Origin: Chamaea fasciata
Taxonomy: Eukaryota; Chordata; Aves; Passeriformes; Sylviidae
DNA length: 64,000 nt
Reading direction: 5' to 3'
Assembly: GCA_029207755.1 (NCBI GenBank)
Contig: JARCOQ010000076.1
Coordinates: forward strand, 248,001-312,000
In this document: in pieces, positions 19,301 to 31,199 of the stretch
Layout: each line of letters opens with the position of its first letter
How positions within the stretch are numbered: position 1 is the stretch's first letter
The notes under the pieces: model-generated
Database searches by the model: none
What the model saw: only the letters and a program-made list of their open reading frames with translations
Told to the model about the DNA's origin: nothing
Position numbers and translations under genes: made by a program

Positions 19301-19659
19301 GAGTCCCCTCAGAGCCCCCCAGGTGCCCGCCCGGACCCCGAAGGGCCCCGGATTCCCCTCCCTGACCTCCAAGTGCCCCCCTGGACCCCGAGTTGTCCGA
19401 CAGAATCCCTAAGTGCCCCTCCAAGTGTCCACCCGCTTCCCAAATGTGTCCTCCAGACCCTCAAGTTCTCTCCAAATTCCCTGCCCCAAATGTGCCCCAG
19501 AAATGTCTCCATGAACCCCAAAGTTGCCCCTTTTACCCTGTCTGAGAAAATGCTAAAGAAGATGACAAAAGGACTAAAAATAGAGCAAATCAGCATGAAG
19601 AAGAAGAATTCAATAGCCAGTAGTGGTCAAGCAATTCATGAAGGGAAGTGTGTTACTTA

Positions 19660-20050
19660 GAACCAATGACCAATAACTTTCTTCGTTGCTAAAAATATAT
19701 TGATTTTTTAATGTCAATATAAAAATTAGCTAATAAAATATAGAAAAATGTTATTATAAAACTGAAAAATAAATTTCTAATTTTATTATTTACATAAGTT
19801 TGTTTTTATAAAAAAATGCTGAATTTTCTTTTATGTTTTGGGACCGCAGTCCAAGGTGGGTGATGTCACACGTGGTGAGGTTGGGTGAGAAGCGGGTTGT
19901 CCAAACAGGGTCAGCCTGCAAGGGGCTCATTCTTCGCTGTGCCCAGAACTCCTAAGGAGACATTCAGCACCAAGATCACCTAAAGAACGCTTCAGTCAAC
20001 TCTTCAATGAAATGAAAAATAAAAAAAATACTCCTGCAATTAAAAAACCA
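19660..20050. other. AT-rich spacer, no gene seen
   Basis: Strongly AT-rich (ttattataaaactgaaaaataaat), then a short moderate-GC stretch. Nothing recognised. Confidence 0.4.
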
Positions 20051-20054
20051 AAAA

Positions 20055-21230
20055 TCACGAGGTGCGCTTTGATATCTTCCTCCTTAAGAGAATTCCGAAC
20101 TGATTCCAAGCAGCTGCACAAGCCATGGAGACTTGAAGACAACTGAAGGAAGACAAAGAGCTCCGCAGGGATTTCGGTGGTTTTTTATCCGGTGGATTTG
20201 GGGCTGAGTCCAGGAGCCCCGAGGAACAGACCCCTGAGGAACACCACTGGTGACCGGCTGCCAGCTGGATGCAGCGCCATTCCCCACCACCCTCTGCCTT
20301 TGCCTCCCCAGCAAAGAGTGCTCCTGTCCAAGCCGTGGGCCGCCAGCTTTCCCAGGAGTGTGCTGTGGGAGACAGTGTCAAAGGCCTTGCTGAAGTCCAA
20401 ACAGACAACATCCAAAGCCTCTCCCACATCCACCACGCAGGTCACCTGTTCATAGAAGAGGCAGGTTGGTCAAACAACACCTGCCCCTCCTAAACCCGTG
20501 CTGGCTGGCTCTGATCCCCGGGCCGTCCTGTAGGTGCTGCATGATGACACTCAATATAAACTGCTCCGTGACCTTACCGGGTACTGAGGTCAGGCTAACT
20601 GGCCTCTAATTACCAGTTCCTCCTTCCCACCCTTTGTGTGAATGGCTGTCACATTGGCCAGTTTCCGGTCCTCCGGATCCTCACCAGTGAGCCAGGACTG
20701 TTGGTAAATGATGGAGAGCGGCTTCACAAGCTCATCTGCCAGCTCCCTCATCACCCTGTGGTGGATCCCACTTGGGCCCACAGATCTGTGAACATCCATT
20801 TGGCTCAGCAGTTCTCTGGCTGCCTCCTCCTGGATAACAGGGGCACCATTCTATTCCCTGACACCATCTACCAGCCCAGGAGGGCAGCTGTCCTGAGGAC
20901 AAGCCATATTCCCACTAAAGACTGAGGCAAAGAAGGCGTTAAGCACTTCTGCCATCACCTCATCTGCAGTTCCTAAGTTCCCTCCCACATCCAGCAGAGA
21001 ACAAAGGTCGGTTTTTAGCCTTCCTTTTGCCGTTAATATATTTGTAAAACCGTTTTTTATTTTCCTTCACAAACTTGCTGCCGTTGGTAGGACATTTAGT
21101 GACAGAAGCTGCAGCTCGTTCTCCAGGAAGGGTTCTTGGAAAGAGCAGACAGGACTGTGGAGAAGATTCTGGGAAAGCTGAAACAGCTTTTAAAAAATGA
21201 AACAAAAATGGAAAGAACCAATCCAAGATG
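20055..21230 (-). mobile_element. CR1 LINE fragment (reverse transcriptase region)
   Basis: Minus-strand frames read pieces of a CR1 reverse transcriptase: KRFYKYINGKRKAKN (upstream), GPSGIHHRVMRELADELVKP, and further on LDFSKAFDTVSHSTLLGKLA. The order fits one element running from about 21230 down to 20055. Frames are broken by shifts and stops, and the 3' terminal octamer repeat typical of CR1 was not seen, so it is a dead 5'- and 3'-truncated copy. Confidence 0.85.
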
Positions 21231-21680
21231 GTTTTCTCTATTTATTTCTATGCTCCCCTTTTCCATTTTGCACTACTTCTCCATCCCATTAACTACAAAT
21301 AGATCTCACCTCTAAGATCCATGACTTGGCAAGTTTTGGACGCTGTGAAATACCATGAGCTACACACAATTTGCCTACCCCCGTTTCTCTTGGAAAGCAA
21401 TGCTGGAGACGCAAGTGCAGTGCTTGGGCCAGGTACGAATTCTGCATTCAAGGAATGTTCTCTGACAGTGTGTGACCCTCAGCAGGGACAATGCACAGCA
21501 GCAGCCAAGGGGATTGCTCTGCCACAGTGCTGGAGTCAAGGCTCTGGGTCTTGGCTCAACGGGGCAAAGTTCCCGTGTTTGGAAGGCTCAGGGGCTGCCC
21601 CCGGGGCGCGCGGGGCTCGGCGTGGCGCTGAGCGGGCGACGGACAAACGGACCCGGGGAGAAACGGCCCCGGGGCTTCAG

Positions 21681-21797
21681 TTGCAGCGGCAGCAGCGGCA
21701 GCAGCGGCAGCAGCGGCAGCAGCGGCAGCAGCGGCAGCAGCGGCAGCAGCGGCAGCAGCGGCAGCAGCGGCAGCAGCGGCAGCAGCAGCAGCAGCGA
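21681..21797 (+). repeat. 9-bp (GGCAGCAGC)n microsatellite in the PIM 5' region
   Basis: About twelve tandem nonamers, ending in pure CAG triplets. It would encode poly-Ser/Gly, poly-Gln/Arg, poly-Ala or poly-Leu depending on frame. It lies upstream of the chosen PIM start and is probably 5' UTR or promoter. Confidence 0.95.
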
Positions 21798-21928
21798 AAA
21801 AAAAGCTCCTCTTGCGACTCCCTCCTGCTTCTCCTCTCCCTCTCCTGCAGTCCCACACCCGCTCCCAGTCTCCCTGTCCCGGTGTCCCCCTCCTCTCCCA
21901 GTGTCCCTCTCCCCTGCAGGGCCGGGCC

Positions 21929-24351
21929 ATGCCCCCGGCCCGCCCCCGGCCCCGGGCGGGGCTGCCCCGTCCCCGGCCCCGGGCCTCCCACCGCGCTCTC
22001 GCCTCCGCCCGCCTCTGGCTGTCCTGGCGATGGCGGTGCTGGGCGGGGATCGGTGCCTGGGCCAGGGACAGTATCGCCGCGCTTTGCCTCCGCCTGTTCC
22101 GAGCCCGGCCCCGGCCCCTCCCGGGCCCCGCGGACACACGCGGCGCGGCCGCTCCCGCCGCCTGCGCTGCGCCTTCCCCGGCCCGAGCTCCGCCGCTGGC
22201 CAGCGCGGCCGCCGGCCCCGAGCCGCCAGTGTCGCCTTCCCAGGAGCGAACGCCTGGGGATGCCCGGCCTGGGGTGGTTGAGGGGCGCTCAGGGGCCGTT
22301 CCTGGCCCCAGGCCGAGCGCTGACAGCCGCGTCTCTCCGGCAGGGAAGGCGCAGCGGGGCCTCCAGGAGCAGTACCGGCTGGGTTCGCTGCTGGGCCGCG
22401 GCGGCTTCGGAACTGTCTTCGCGGCGACGCGGCTTTCGGATGGCGCCCCGGTGAGCGGCGGGCGCAGGAGGAGGAGGAGAAGGGCGGAGGAGGAGGAAGA
22501 GGATGGGGCTGGGCAGGGCGGGCGGTGAGCTCAGCCCGCTGCTCCCCTTGCCTTGCAGGTGGCCATCAAAAGGGTGCCACGGAACCGCGTCCGGCACTGG
22601 GGAGAGCTGGTGAGTGAGCGGGGGCCAGCGGGAGAAGCTGGGGCGTGCCGGGCGGGGACGAGCCGAGGCCCGGCAGGGTGGAATCCGCCAGGACGCCTCG
22701 AGGGAGAGCGGGCGTGCGGCCACTGGAGGGTGCAGAACATCCCGGGCAGGGTGAGCGCTTCCCCACCCCTGGCAGGGCCTCAGCCCCACTGACGGCATCG
22801 TGGTCCTCCCACAGCCCAACGGCACCAGCGCACCGCTGGAGATCGTGCTGCTGGACAGGGTCTCCACTGGCTTCCCTGGTGTGGTCCAGCTGCTGGAGTG
22901 GGTGGAGCTCTCCAACAACATCGTGATGGTGCTGGAGCGCCCGGAGCGGTGTCAGGACCTCCAGCATTTCATTCGGGCACGGAGGTTCCTGTCCGAGGAG
23001 GTGGCGCGGGAGCTGTTCCGCCAGGTCCTGGAAGCTGTGCGGCACTGCACCAGCTGCGGGGTCCTGCACAGGGACATCAAACCCCAGAACATCTTGGTTG
23101 ACCTGGCTACCGGGCAGGCCAAATTGATTGACTTTGGCTGTGGCACCTACCTGCAAAAGACAGCATACACTCAATTTGCAGGTGAGCCCACGCAGGACTG
23201 TGCTCCCGGTCCCAGCATCTCATGGCCCAGCCTGGGTGTGGCAGCAGGGACTCTCCCTTTTGCTGCCAGACACGGCACTGAGTCTTCAGCCAAGTGGCTT
23301 TTGAGCAAGGGTGCCTGGGGGGCCAGCTTCCAGCCCTGCTGGCAGCCTTTGCCAGCCACTCTGCCCAGGACTGGCGCTGGGGTTGGGGCAGGCAGCTCGA
23401 CAAAAACACCTGTGGGTGAGAGTAGCAGAGAAGCGGGGGCTAGAAGCAGTGCAGCAGCCAGTTTGGTGTGCAGGCAAGAATGGGCTTGGGCTGCTCTGCC
23501 TGCCTTATTTGCCCTGGCTTCATAATGTTTTTTGGGGCAATGCAGGCAGGGAGGATGAGGGCATGGTTTTTCCCTGGCGCCGAGTGGGTTTTTCCTTTGG
23601 ATGTCATGGCCAGGCCTTGCCACGGCTTCCGCTGCCCCCTTCTGACACTAGTAGCTTTTTTTCCAACCCTGAGTTTGTAAACAAGTCACTGGTGCTGGTG
23701 AGAGAGCAGCAGGTCACCCCACGTGCCACTGGTGCAGCCCCCGCATGCCCAGGGATGCTGGGGCCAGGCTCTGGGAGCAGCAGCATCGCCCTGATGAACT
23801 CCATCTGTATTCCATAGGAACACCATCCTACAGCCCCCCGGAATGGACCCACTGTGGCTGGTACTATGGCGAGCCAGCTACCATCTGGTCCCTAGGCATC
23901 CTGCTGCACCAGATGGTCTGTGGAAGACACCCTTTCAGGAGGGGTCAGAAGATCAGCTGGGACCATCAGCTCTCCCTGCCACAACGGCTCTCTCAAGATG
24001 GATGCTCATCTCTGGGCACAGGGGGAATACCAGTGCTGGGAAACAGCAGTTGGCTTGTGAGCATCCTGCTTTGGCAGCTGCTGAGGAGGTGGCACATGTC
24101 CTGCTCTCCTGATCTCCTCCAAAACAGGGAATTGGTGGGAAAGTTTAGGCCCAGCTCTGAGCACATGCAGCATGGCCTGGGCATGGGAATAGTGGGACAG
24201 GAGCTTTCTCCAACTGACTGGCGGCTTCTGGTTTCTCTCCCCAGATTGCCAAGATCTCATCAGGTGGTGTTTATCAGTGCACTCCTTGGACAGGCCCTCA
24301 TTAGAAGACCTGTTCTGTGATCCTTGGATGCAGGATACTCATCTGCCATAG
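21929..24351 (+). CDS. PIM-like serine/threonine kinase, five exons, one damaged splice donor
   Basis: Exons 21929-22450, 22559-22609, 22815-23181, 23818-23997 and 24245-24351, all in phase, would encode about 408 residues. The kinase domain has a glycine loop ([10 protein letters not shown]), VAIK lysine, the PIM hinge [20 protein letters not shown] within [15 protein letters not shown] of the APE region, and IRWCLS...DRPSLEDL at the end. Start ATG 21929 was chosen because the same frame runs into the kinase domain; the N-terminal 110 residues are Arg/Pro/Ala-rich. The donor of exon 4 at 23998 reads AT rather than GT, while exon 5 follows in perfect phase, so normal splicing may be lost. PIM1-like kinases are expanded in zebra finch. 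A CpG island covers exon 1. Confidence 0.85.
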
Positions 24352-24619
24352 AAGAAGGGAGAGAGCCACAGGCACACTTTGATGCAGTGCCCTGGTAAGT
24401 TCCAGCTGCACACATGCCTTGGCGATCAGAAGCAGAGCAAGCCAGACTTTTTGTCCTGCCTGTGTCACTGCACAGGGCTCATGGGATGGGCACAGGCAGC
24501 CCTCGTGCTGGAGCCGAGCTGCTCTGCCCAGCACTGGTGGCTGCCATCCAGGCTGGTTTTGCTTGTCCTGGTTCACTGACAGCTGGGGCCCTGGGCAGAG
24601 CCCTGAGAGCCTGGTCTCA

Positions 24620-25760
24620 CCCCCAGGGAACGAGAAGGAGCCCCTGGAGAAGCTGGACAAGGTGGGGCTGCTGCTGCTGGAGACAGCGAGGACAACATCA
24701 AGGATGAAAACCTCTTCTGGGACCTGGCCACCACAAAGGTGAAGATGACTGACTTCGATTCTGGCACCTTCTTCAAAGCCAGGCTCCACAGCCAATTTGC
24801 AGATGAGTCCACGCACAGGGGGATGCTCCCAGATTTGGGCATTGCACGGCCTGTCCAGGAACCACAGGTTCCTCCCTTTGCTGGGGCAGGTCCAACTGAT
24901 TGTTCAGTGGGCTGCCAAGCTGCTTTTTGGCAGGGCTGGGGGCACAGGCTGGGGTGGTTACGAAATGGGAGTTGGCTCCTGGCCCTGCCAACAGCCCCCA
25001 CCACCCACCGTGCCCTGGGCTGGGGCTGGGGCAGCCAGCCCGACACAAACAAACCCCCAAGGTGGGAGCAGAGGTGGGACTCCAGAGCCTGTCCATGGGC
25101 TGCTTTGCTTGGCAGGCAAGGAAGGGCGTGGGCTGCTCCACTGCCCTTGTTTGCTTTGGGATCACCATTATTTTGGGGGGCAGTGCAGGGGGGAAGCGTG
25201 AAAGCATGGGCTTCCCTCACTGGTGGGTGGGTTTTTCCCAAGCATGTCAGAATTGGCCCTTCCTCAAGCCCCTGACAGAGATCACATCTTTTACCTTTTC
25301 CCTTGTTTCCCCTTATTGTCTGTTAATTGGTTGTTTGTTTTTCTAAAGGAAGTGTTCTAGGTGGTGTCCAGTTTGGATTGGGAAGTGCTTGGGACCAGCT
25401 GTGGCGTGGATGGGCCGCGCCCTTGGAGAAGGCTGAGGACGTGGTTTGGGAGCAGCTTTTCTTCCCGCGGCGGATGGCGTGAGGTGGGTCCCCGTCTTCT
25501 TGGCACGGGTGGGGTAAGAGCTTTTGGGAGATGGCAGCCAGCACAGGAGCATCTTGCTCTGGGCAGCTGCTGAGGGCTGGATGCGCCGTGGCTGGCTGCA
25601 GGCTGGGCACACGTCCTGCCAGCACTGATGGGCAGCTTTGGGCCCAGCCCTGAGCACGGCCAGCGTGGCCTGGGCACCGCGGGCGGCTGGGACAAGGGCA
25701 CAGGAGCCTTCAGCTGACGGGCGGTTTCTGGTTTCTGTCCTTGCAGCCGGGCTCTGCGGG
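24620..25760 (+). pseudogene. Decayed tandem copy of the PIM-like kinase
   Basis: An exon-3 relic at about 24690-24805 reads DENLFWDLATTKVKMTDFDS and then GTFFKARLHSQFAD, aligning with the PIM segment around the DFG motif (DFG changed to DFD). An exon-4 relic ends near 25483 with PFEKAEDVVWEQLFFPRRMA and a stop, followed by a gtgggt donor. The introns between match those of the upstream gene in order (compare 23474-23610 with 25111-25250, and 24002-24244 with 25490-25746). The last exon is not recognisable. Confidence 0.75.
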
Positions 25761-25949
25761 TGCTGAGGCTGCTCTGGGCTCTGCCAGGGCTCTGCTGGGC
25801 TCAGCACTGGGCCGGAATCAGCCAAAGAAGAAATGGTGTGCCCTGCAGCAGAGACTTGCCTTGAGCATTTTGGCAATGCGGCTCAAGTTTGCAGAGTGTA
25901 CATCTCCAAGAGAAAACATGATACCGCCCAAAAAATAAACTTCTTCAAT

Positions 25950-27390
25950 ACCTTCTGAAATGAAATCAATCTGGGATGGCCCCAAATGACATTTTTAAGC
26001 TTGCTCAAGCTGTAGCTCAGCTCTTCTCTGAACAGTTCTGTCCTCCACCTGCCTTTTCCTTCACAATGCTCTCTATTTTTCCCCAGTGAGTTCCCAGCCC
26101 ATGCCAGTCTCCATCACACTGTTGCCTTCCTTGGTGCCCCTCAGCATGAGGAAGACTGAGTCCCAGGCTTAGGGACTGTCGCTGGCTGAAGAGTAGCAAT
26201 GTCTCAGAGGCCCAGAGACATTTTAGTGTCATTCAGAGCTGCTCTCCAGCCCTCAGCTCTCCTCACTGCTGAGTTCCCACTCCCTTTTTGTCGTCCTTCC
26301 AGCAGGATGACCAAGGGGCTCTTGGATGTCTCTGTATCCATGCACAGAAGGCTCTGTCTGCGCCAGGGTTTCCATAATGTCTTTGTACCCATGGGTATGG
26401 AATGAACACAGAGAGGGAAAGTGTCAGGCACGGTGCTTGTGCACTCCTTCCTTTCTATACAAGACACATCCATGCACACCTCACATACAGATGTATTAAA
26501 AGGATAGGGATGGATAGAGATTTTCCACAGAGCTCTAACTTTGGCTCACTTGTAAGCCGGAAGCCAGGGGATTTTTTCCCAGCTTTGTGTGAGTAGGTGT
26601 CTAAGAGCTGAGGAGAGCAGCATTTAGAAGCAGTTTCAGGATTTCTAGGCAGGAAATGGAGCTGACAACCATCAGTGTAACTCGCTGTATTCATCGGGAT
26701 GGGCTGCTGGTTCTTTAGGAATATGGCACAATGGAGAGACAAGACTTGGAACAATCCCAGCTCTCTGTGGATTTGTGCAAAGGGAGAGCAGCAGGAAAAC
26801 TTTGTGTCTGCTTTGGGGGACACAAGGTCCACGGAGCTGGGGTGGCAGAGGGAAACGCGGGCTGGTGGCAGGTGAAGTCCTGTTTCATGACATCCCAGAG
26901 TGGCACAGGACAAAGCTAAAAGCACCCACCACCCCACTGATGAAATCCTTGGGCTGCTACACATAGTATAGGAAAAACTGCTGTCACACAATCCAATGGG
27001 ATTTAAAACTTTCATTTGCAACACTTTTGCTCCAAGTTTCAAACTGCCAAATTTTTACACTCAAGATGCAGTCGTACACAATCCATCTTTCAATTTCCTA
27101 TTGCTTTAAGTTTAAATTTACTTCATATTAGAAAATAATTCCAAAATCTGCAAAAGAATGCAGCTGATGAATCCTTGCCACGAGCACATTTACAAAGCAA
27201 CTGAGTTCTCATTTCAAAACATCACTTACACCTTTTTAATCCACACTTATGGAAGACTTTTAACTACACGGTTTTTGGGCAGTTTTTATCTTTTGTAATT
27301 TTTCCGGTTTTCTCTTTTCTTTTTTTTTTTTCTTTCTTTTTTTTTTTTTTTTTTTAACAGAAAACACATCCTAAAGAATGTGTTTCCTTT
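25950..27390. other. Spacer without recognised genes
   Basis: Moderate-GC to AT-rich DNA ending in a T-rich tract at 27312-27357. No exon or repeat family was recognised. Confidence 0.35.
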
Positions 27391-27399
27391 GTTCCCTGT

Positions 27400-29290
27400 T
27401 CCTGTATGGAGCAGCTCCCTTCCCGCTGGCCCTGCAGGGCTGAGGCTTTTCCCCGTTGCTGGGCACAGACTGATGGAGCAGCACTGCTGAACACGGGGAC
27501 ACAGAGGGAGCAGAAGCAGCTGCCTGTGTCCACCTGCAGCTCCAAGGCCCAAATTGGTTCCCCCCTGTCCCAGCTGTTGGGGGGGTCACACTTTTATTGG
27601 GGTCCCTCATCTATTCAGTCCCCACCCTCCCCGGGCTGCTGGGAGTCCCAAGAACCCAAAAAGCTCCCCCCTCTTCTGTCTCCCCACTTACGGGTACTGG
27701 GAGTCACTGGGCTCATACTGGGACTGACCGGTGTTATAAATGCATATTATAAACTTGGCTTTTTGCAAGATGTGTTCTATATGGTTAAGAATACTGTGTA
27801 ATGATATAAGTTTTTTTTAGTTCTGCTATTAGTAAAGAAAATTAGGCATAGAGGTACTAGATGATATAGTATGCTTAAACTGTCTGTTTGGTCGGGATAA
27901 CATCTAGTGAACATGTAAAGGAGACTCTGCTATTGAGATACCAACTATCAGCATCTACCATCTGAAGAAAGTATGGACCAAGGCCCAAGCTGGAGGTGAT
28001 AATGAAGACACAGCCAAGAAACACGCATGCCCTAAAACAGCGGACCCAAGGAGGGACCATGCAAAACAGTTCCCGGAATATGGAAACTAGTTTATGGAAA
28101 AATATGAACATTCAACAGGTTGATACAATGGAAATGGTATTTAAAGAATGACTCTGATACAGCAGTGTGGACTAGGCTAAATGCCAAGTCAACCGGCCAA
28201 ACGTAGTTAGCTTTTTTTTTTATCTCCTAACTGACTCATTTTCTATTAAACCTGTTTCTGAAAATTTACATAGAAAGTGAACCTTGTTTTTCACAGACTG
28301 GGCTCATACTGGGACTGACCGGGCTCATACTGGGAGCAGCCACTGCCGGCACCGGGACACCCCAAAAACACCTCCCGGGGAGCCCCCGATGTCCCCCCGA
28401 GGGGCATCTGCTGCTCGGCTTTGGAGCCCCGCGAGCTCCAAACATCCCCCCAACAAACCCCAAACCCAGGGACCCCCCGGGATATTTGGGGCGAGCTCCC
28501 CCTCCCCGGCCCCCTGCGGGATGGGGGGCGATGATCCCGGCGGTGCCGCCAGTTCAGGGAGCGCTGGAGCCGCCGCTCCCTCCGCTCGTCTTCTCCTCCC
28601 GCTCCTGCCGCCGCCGCGCCTCTTCCTCCCTCCCTCCTCCTCCTCCCCCGGGCCCGGGCCCGGCCTGGGAGGGCGGGGCCAAGGAAAGGGCGGGAACTGG
28701 GACGGGAAAGGGGCGGGGTCAAGGGAACGCGCGGTCCTAAAACTGCCCGGTTTCGCCTAAAATCGCCAATTGTGCCGAAAATCCACCAGGTTTAGCTTCA
28801 AATCATCCAAATGGGCCAAAAATCTCCGGGAACGGAATCAGGACCGAGACAAGATCAGCACCGGAACCCGCAGCAACACCAAGGCTGAGACCGTCACCGC
28901 AGCTGAGACCGGCCCCACACAGGCACCGGCACTGGGACCGACATCGAGACCGAGACCAAAACCAACACCAGAACTGGTAGCGGGACCAAGACTGAGACCA
29001 CGACCGACACTGCGACCGGCACCGGGAGCGCTTCGGAACCGGCCCCGGGAAGGCTCCAGGACCGCGGCCAGAACCGAGACCGGCAGCGCTCCGGGACAGA
29101 CCGAGACCGGCACCGGAACCAGCACCGACACTGGCGCTGATCCGAGACCGAGAGTGAGACCGAGCCCGAAACCGGGACGGGGATCGGACCCGGAATCGCT
29201 CCGGGATCGCTCCGGGACCGCAGCGCTCGCTCCGGGGAGTTTTGGCCGCGCCTCCGGGCGGGACTGGGCGGGACCGAGCTGGGAGATTCG
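27400..29290. repeat. Copy 1 of a GC-rich unit flanking the zinc-finger gene
   Basis: Segment 27605-27710 matches 31275-31375 (ccctccccgggctgctggg). Segment about 28350-28740 matches about 31610-32035 nearly base for base, including gggatatttggggcgagctc and cgcgcggtcctaaaac. It ends in a gaccgagaccggcacc array (28845-29220) and a block sharing cggggagttttggccgcgcc with copy 3. Looks like a duplicated zinc-finger promoter/CpG island whose own gene is not seen. Confidence 0.8.
27732..28296. mobile_element. 565-bp LTR-like insertion within copy 1
   Basis: AT-rich sequence starting TGTTATAAATGCATATTA and ending near TTTTTCACAG interrupts the GC-rich unit. An attaaacc polyadenylation-like signal lies near 28246. 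The same 26-bp GC-rich stretch (actgggctcatactgggact + gaccgg) flanks both sides, at 27706-27731 and 28297-28322. Copy 2 has no such insertion. Confidence 0.55.
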
Positions 29291-29608
29291 GAGCTTCCCA
29301 AGGCTGAAAATGACTCCTTTAGTTTTTCGAATGTGTCTCCCTTAGTATTTTACACAGACCAATCTGATTGGTGACAAAAAGACAAACCTCATCAATCACA
29401 CTAGTCAGACCAGAGGGACATCAAGAAGAAGTCTCTCCTAGGAAAAGGAATGAAAAACAATGCTACAGTTTTTAGAAAAACACTCCTCTTGTTTACAGAA
29501 AATTCCCCGAGAAAAGAATTTCACAAAACCAAAAGATCTCAGGCACGAAAGCAGGGCTACAATCTCTCTTGGCTTTTGCAGTACAAAGAGAGGGAGAAGA
29601 GAAAGTAA
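29290..29608 (-). other. Zinc-finger gene 3' flank
   Basis: AT-rich sequence downstream of the zinc-finger stop codon, plausibly 3' UTR. No other gene seen. Confidence 0.35.
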
Positions 29609-31183
29609 TTAAGGTCTAATCAAAAGGATAATCGGCAAGGTGACTTCCCAACACGGAACACAGGGAATGTGGGTCACCGGGGCTCTGCCCAATGTGGCTC
29701 CTCCAGTGGGGGCTGGAGCTGGAGCAGAGCTCGAAGCTCTTTCTGCACCGGGGGCACTGGCAGGGCTTTCCTGATGGTGCCTTGGTTGGTATTGGGTCAA
29801 GGCTGAGCTTTGTGAGAAGCTCTTCCCACACTGGGGACACTCTTGGGGCCTCTCCCCAGTGTGGATGCGCCGGTGGATGATGAGGTTGGGGTTGTGCCTG
29901 AAGCCCTTCCCGCAGTCAGGGCGGCGGAAGGGCCTCTCCTCTGTGTGTGTCTGCTGGTGTTCAAGGAGCTTGCTGCTGACCCGAAACCCCTTTCCACACT
30001 GGCAACACTTGTAGGGCCTCTCCCCAGTGTGGATTTTTAGGTGCAAGCTCAGGCTGGCTCTGTGGCTGAAGCCCTTCCCACATTCCCCACACTTGTACGG
30101 CCTTTCCCCAGTGTGGATGTTCTGGTGCTGGATCAGGTTGATTTTCTGGCTGAAGCTCTTCCCACATTCCCCACACTCGTAGGGCCGTTCCCCGGTGTGG
30201 GTCCTTTGGTGGAGGATCAGGTGGGAGCTCCGCCTGAAGCTCATCCCACATTCCCCACACTTGTAGGGCCTTTTCCCAGTGTGGATTCTATGGTGAAAGA
30301 TCAGCCTGGACCTCAGACTGAAGCTCTTCCCACATTCCCCACACTCATAGGGTCTCTCTCCGGTGTGGATGCTTTGGTGGCTGATCAGACTTGAACTCTG
30401 GATGAAACTCTTCCCACATTCCCTACACTCATAGGGCCTCTCCCCAGTGTGGATCTTTTGGTGTAGCCTCAGGTTGGCTCTCTGCCTGAAGCCCTTCCCA
30501 CATTCCCCACACGTGTACGGCCTTTCCCCAGTGTGGATGTTCTGATGTTCAGTCAGGGTGGCTCTCTCTGTGAAGCTCTTCCCACATTCCCCACACTGGT
30601 AGGGTCGTTCCCCTGTGTGGAACATCTGGTGGCGGAGTAGGCTGGACCTCTGGCTGAAGCTCATCCCACATTCCCCACACTCATAGGGCTTCTCCCCAGT
30701 GTGGATCCTTTGGTGGAAGTTCAGGTTGGCTCTGCCCCTGAAGCCCTTCCCACACTCCCCACACTTGTACGGCCTTTCCCCAGTGTGGATGTTCTGGTGC
30801 TGGATCAGGTTGATTCTCTGGCTGAAGCTCTTCCCACATTCCCCACGCTCGTAGGGCCGTTCACCTGTGTGAATGCTTTGGTGGCAGATCAGGCTGTTGG
30901 CCTGGCTGAAGCTCTTCCCACACTCGGAGCACTTGTGGGGCTTCTCCCCATCACGAAGCTGCTCATGGACCACCAGCTCTGAGCTCTGGCTCCATCTCCG
31001 GCCGCCTTCCCAGCCCGGCCTGGCTCTTTCCTCCTCACATCCTCGCCAGCTGCGTTTGCAGCCCCTCCTCCTCAGGGACCTTCGGCCCTTTTCCTCTCCG
31101 TTGCATTCCTGCACCGTGGAGCCGCTCAAAACGGCCTCTGCCACGAGCTTCTGCCGCGGGGATTTGTTCTCCCTGCTCTCCAT
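29609..31183 (-). CDS. C2H2 zinc-finger protein, about 14 fingers
   Basis: Open frame of 524 residues beginning [11 protein letters not shown]. An upstream acceptor (cttcctcccccag at about 31198) shows that the ATG lies in a second exon. The array has TGERPY-type linkers and about 14 C2H2 fingers. Finger 2 (YERGECG) and finger 13 (FRRPDCG) have lost the first cysteine, and finger 14 has lost a histidine (ALTQYQ). Past finger 14 a further finger ([11 protein letters not shown]) exists in another frame, so a frameshift has shortened the 3' end. No KRAB or SCAN domain is visible. Likely a nuclear DNA-binding protein of the large lineage-specific avian clusters; target unknown. Confidence 0.88.
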   Translation of the reverse strand: MESRENKSPRQKLVAEAVLSGSTVQECNGEEKGRRSLRRRGCKRSWRGCEEERARPGWEGGRRWSQSSELVVHEQLRDGEKPHKCSECGKSFSQANSLICHQSIHTGERPYERGECGKSFSQRINLIQHQNIHTGERPYKCGECGKGFRGRANLNFHQRIHTGEKPYECGECGMSFSQRSSLLRHQMFHTGERPYQCGECGKSFTERATLTEHQNIHTGERPYTCGECGKGFRQRANLRLHQKIHTGERPYECRECGKSFIQSSSLISHQSIHTGERPYECGECGKSFSLRSRLIFHHRIHTGKRPYKCGECGMSFRRSSHLILHQRTHTGERPYECGECGKSFSQKINLIQHQNIHTGERPYKCGECGKGFSHRASLSLHLKIHTGERPYKCCQCGKGFRVSSKLLEHQQTHTEERPFRRPDCGKGFRHNPNLIIHRRIHTGERPQECPQCGKSFSQSSALTQYQPRHHQESPASAPGAERASSSAPAPAPTGGATLGRAPVTHIPCVPCWEVTLPIILLIRP

Positions 31184-31199
31184 GCTCGGCTCCTTGTCT

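Noticed and set aside
18701..19660. Overlapping 137-223 codon frames on both strands
   Set aside because: CpG-rich promoter-like DNA with few stops; no splice structure or recognisable domain.
21321..22454. Long plus- and minus-strand frames across the GGCAGCAGC array
   Set aside because: Poly-Ser/Gln/Ala/Leu/Cys in every frame; only the frame that enters the kinase domain from 21929 is supported.
29843..30982. Plus-strand frames of 65-117 codons across the zinc-finger gene
   Set aside because: Antisense shadows of the repeated finger codons.
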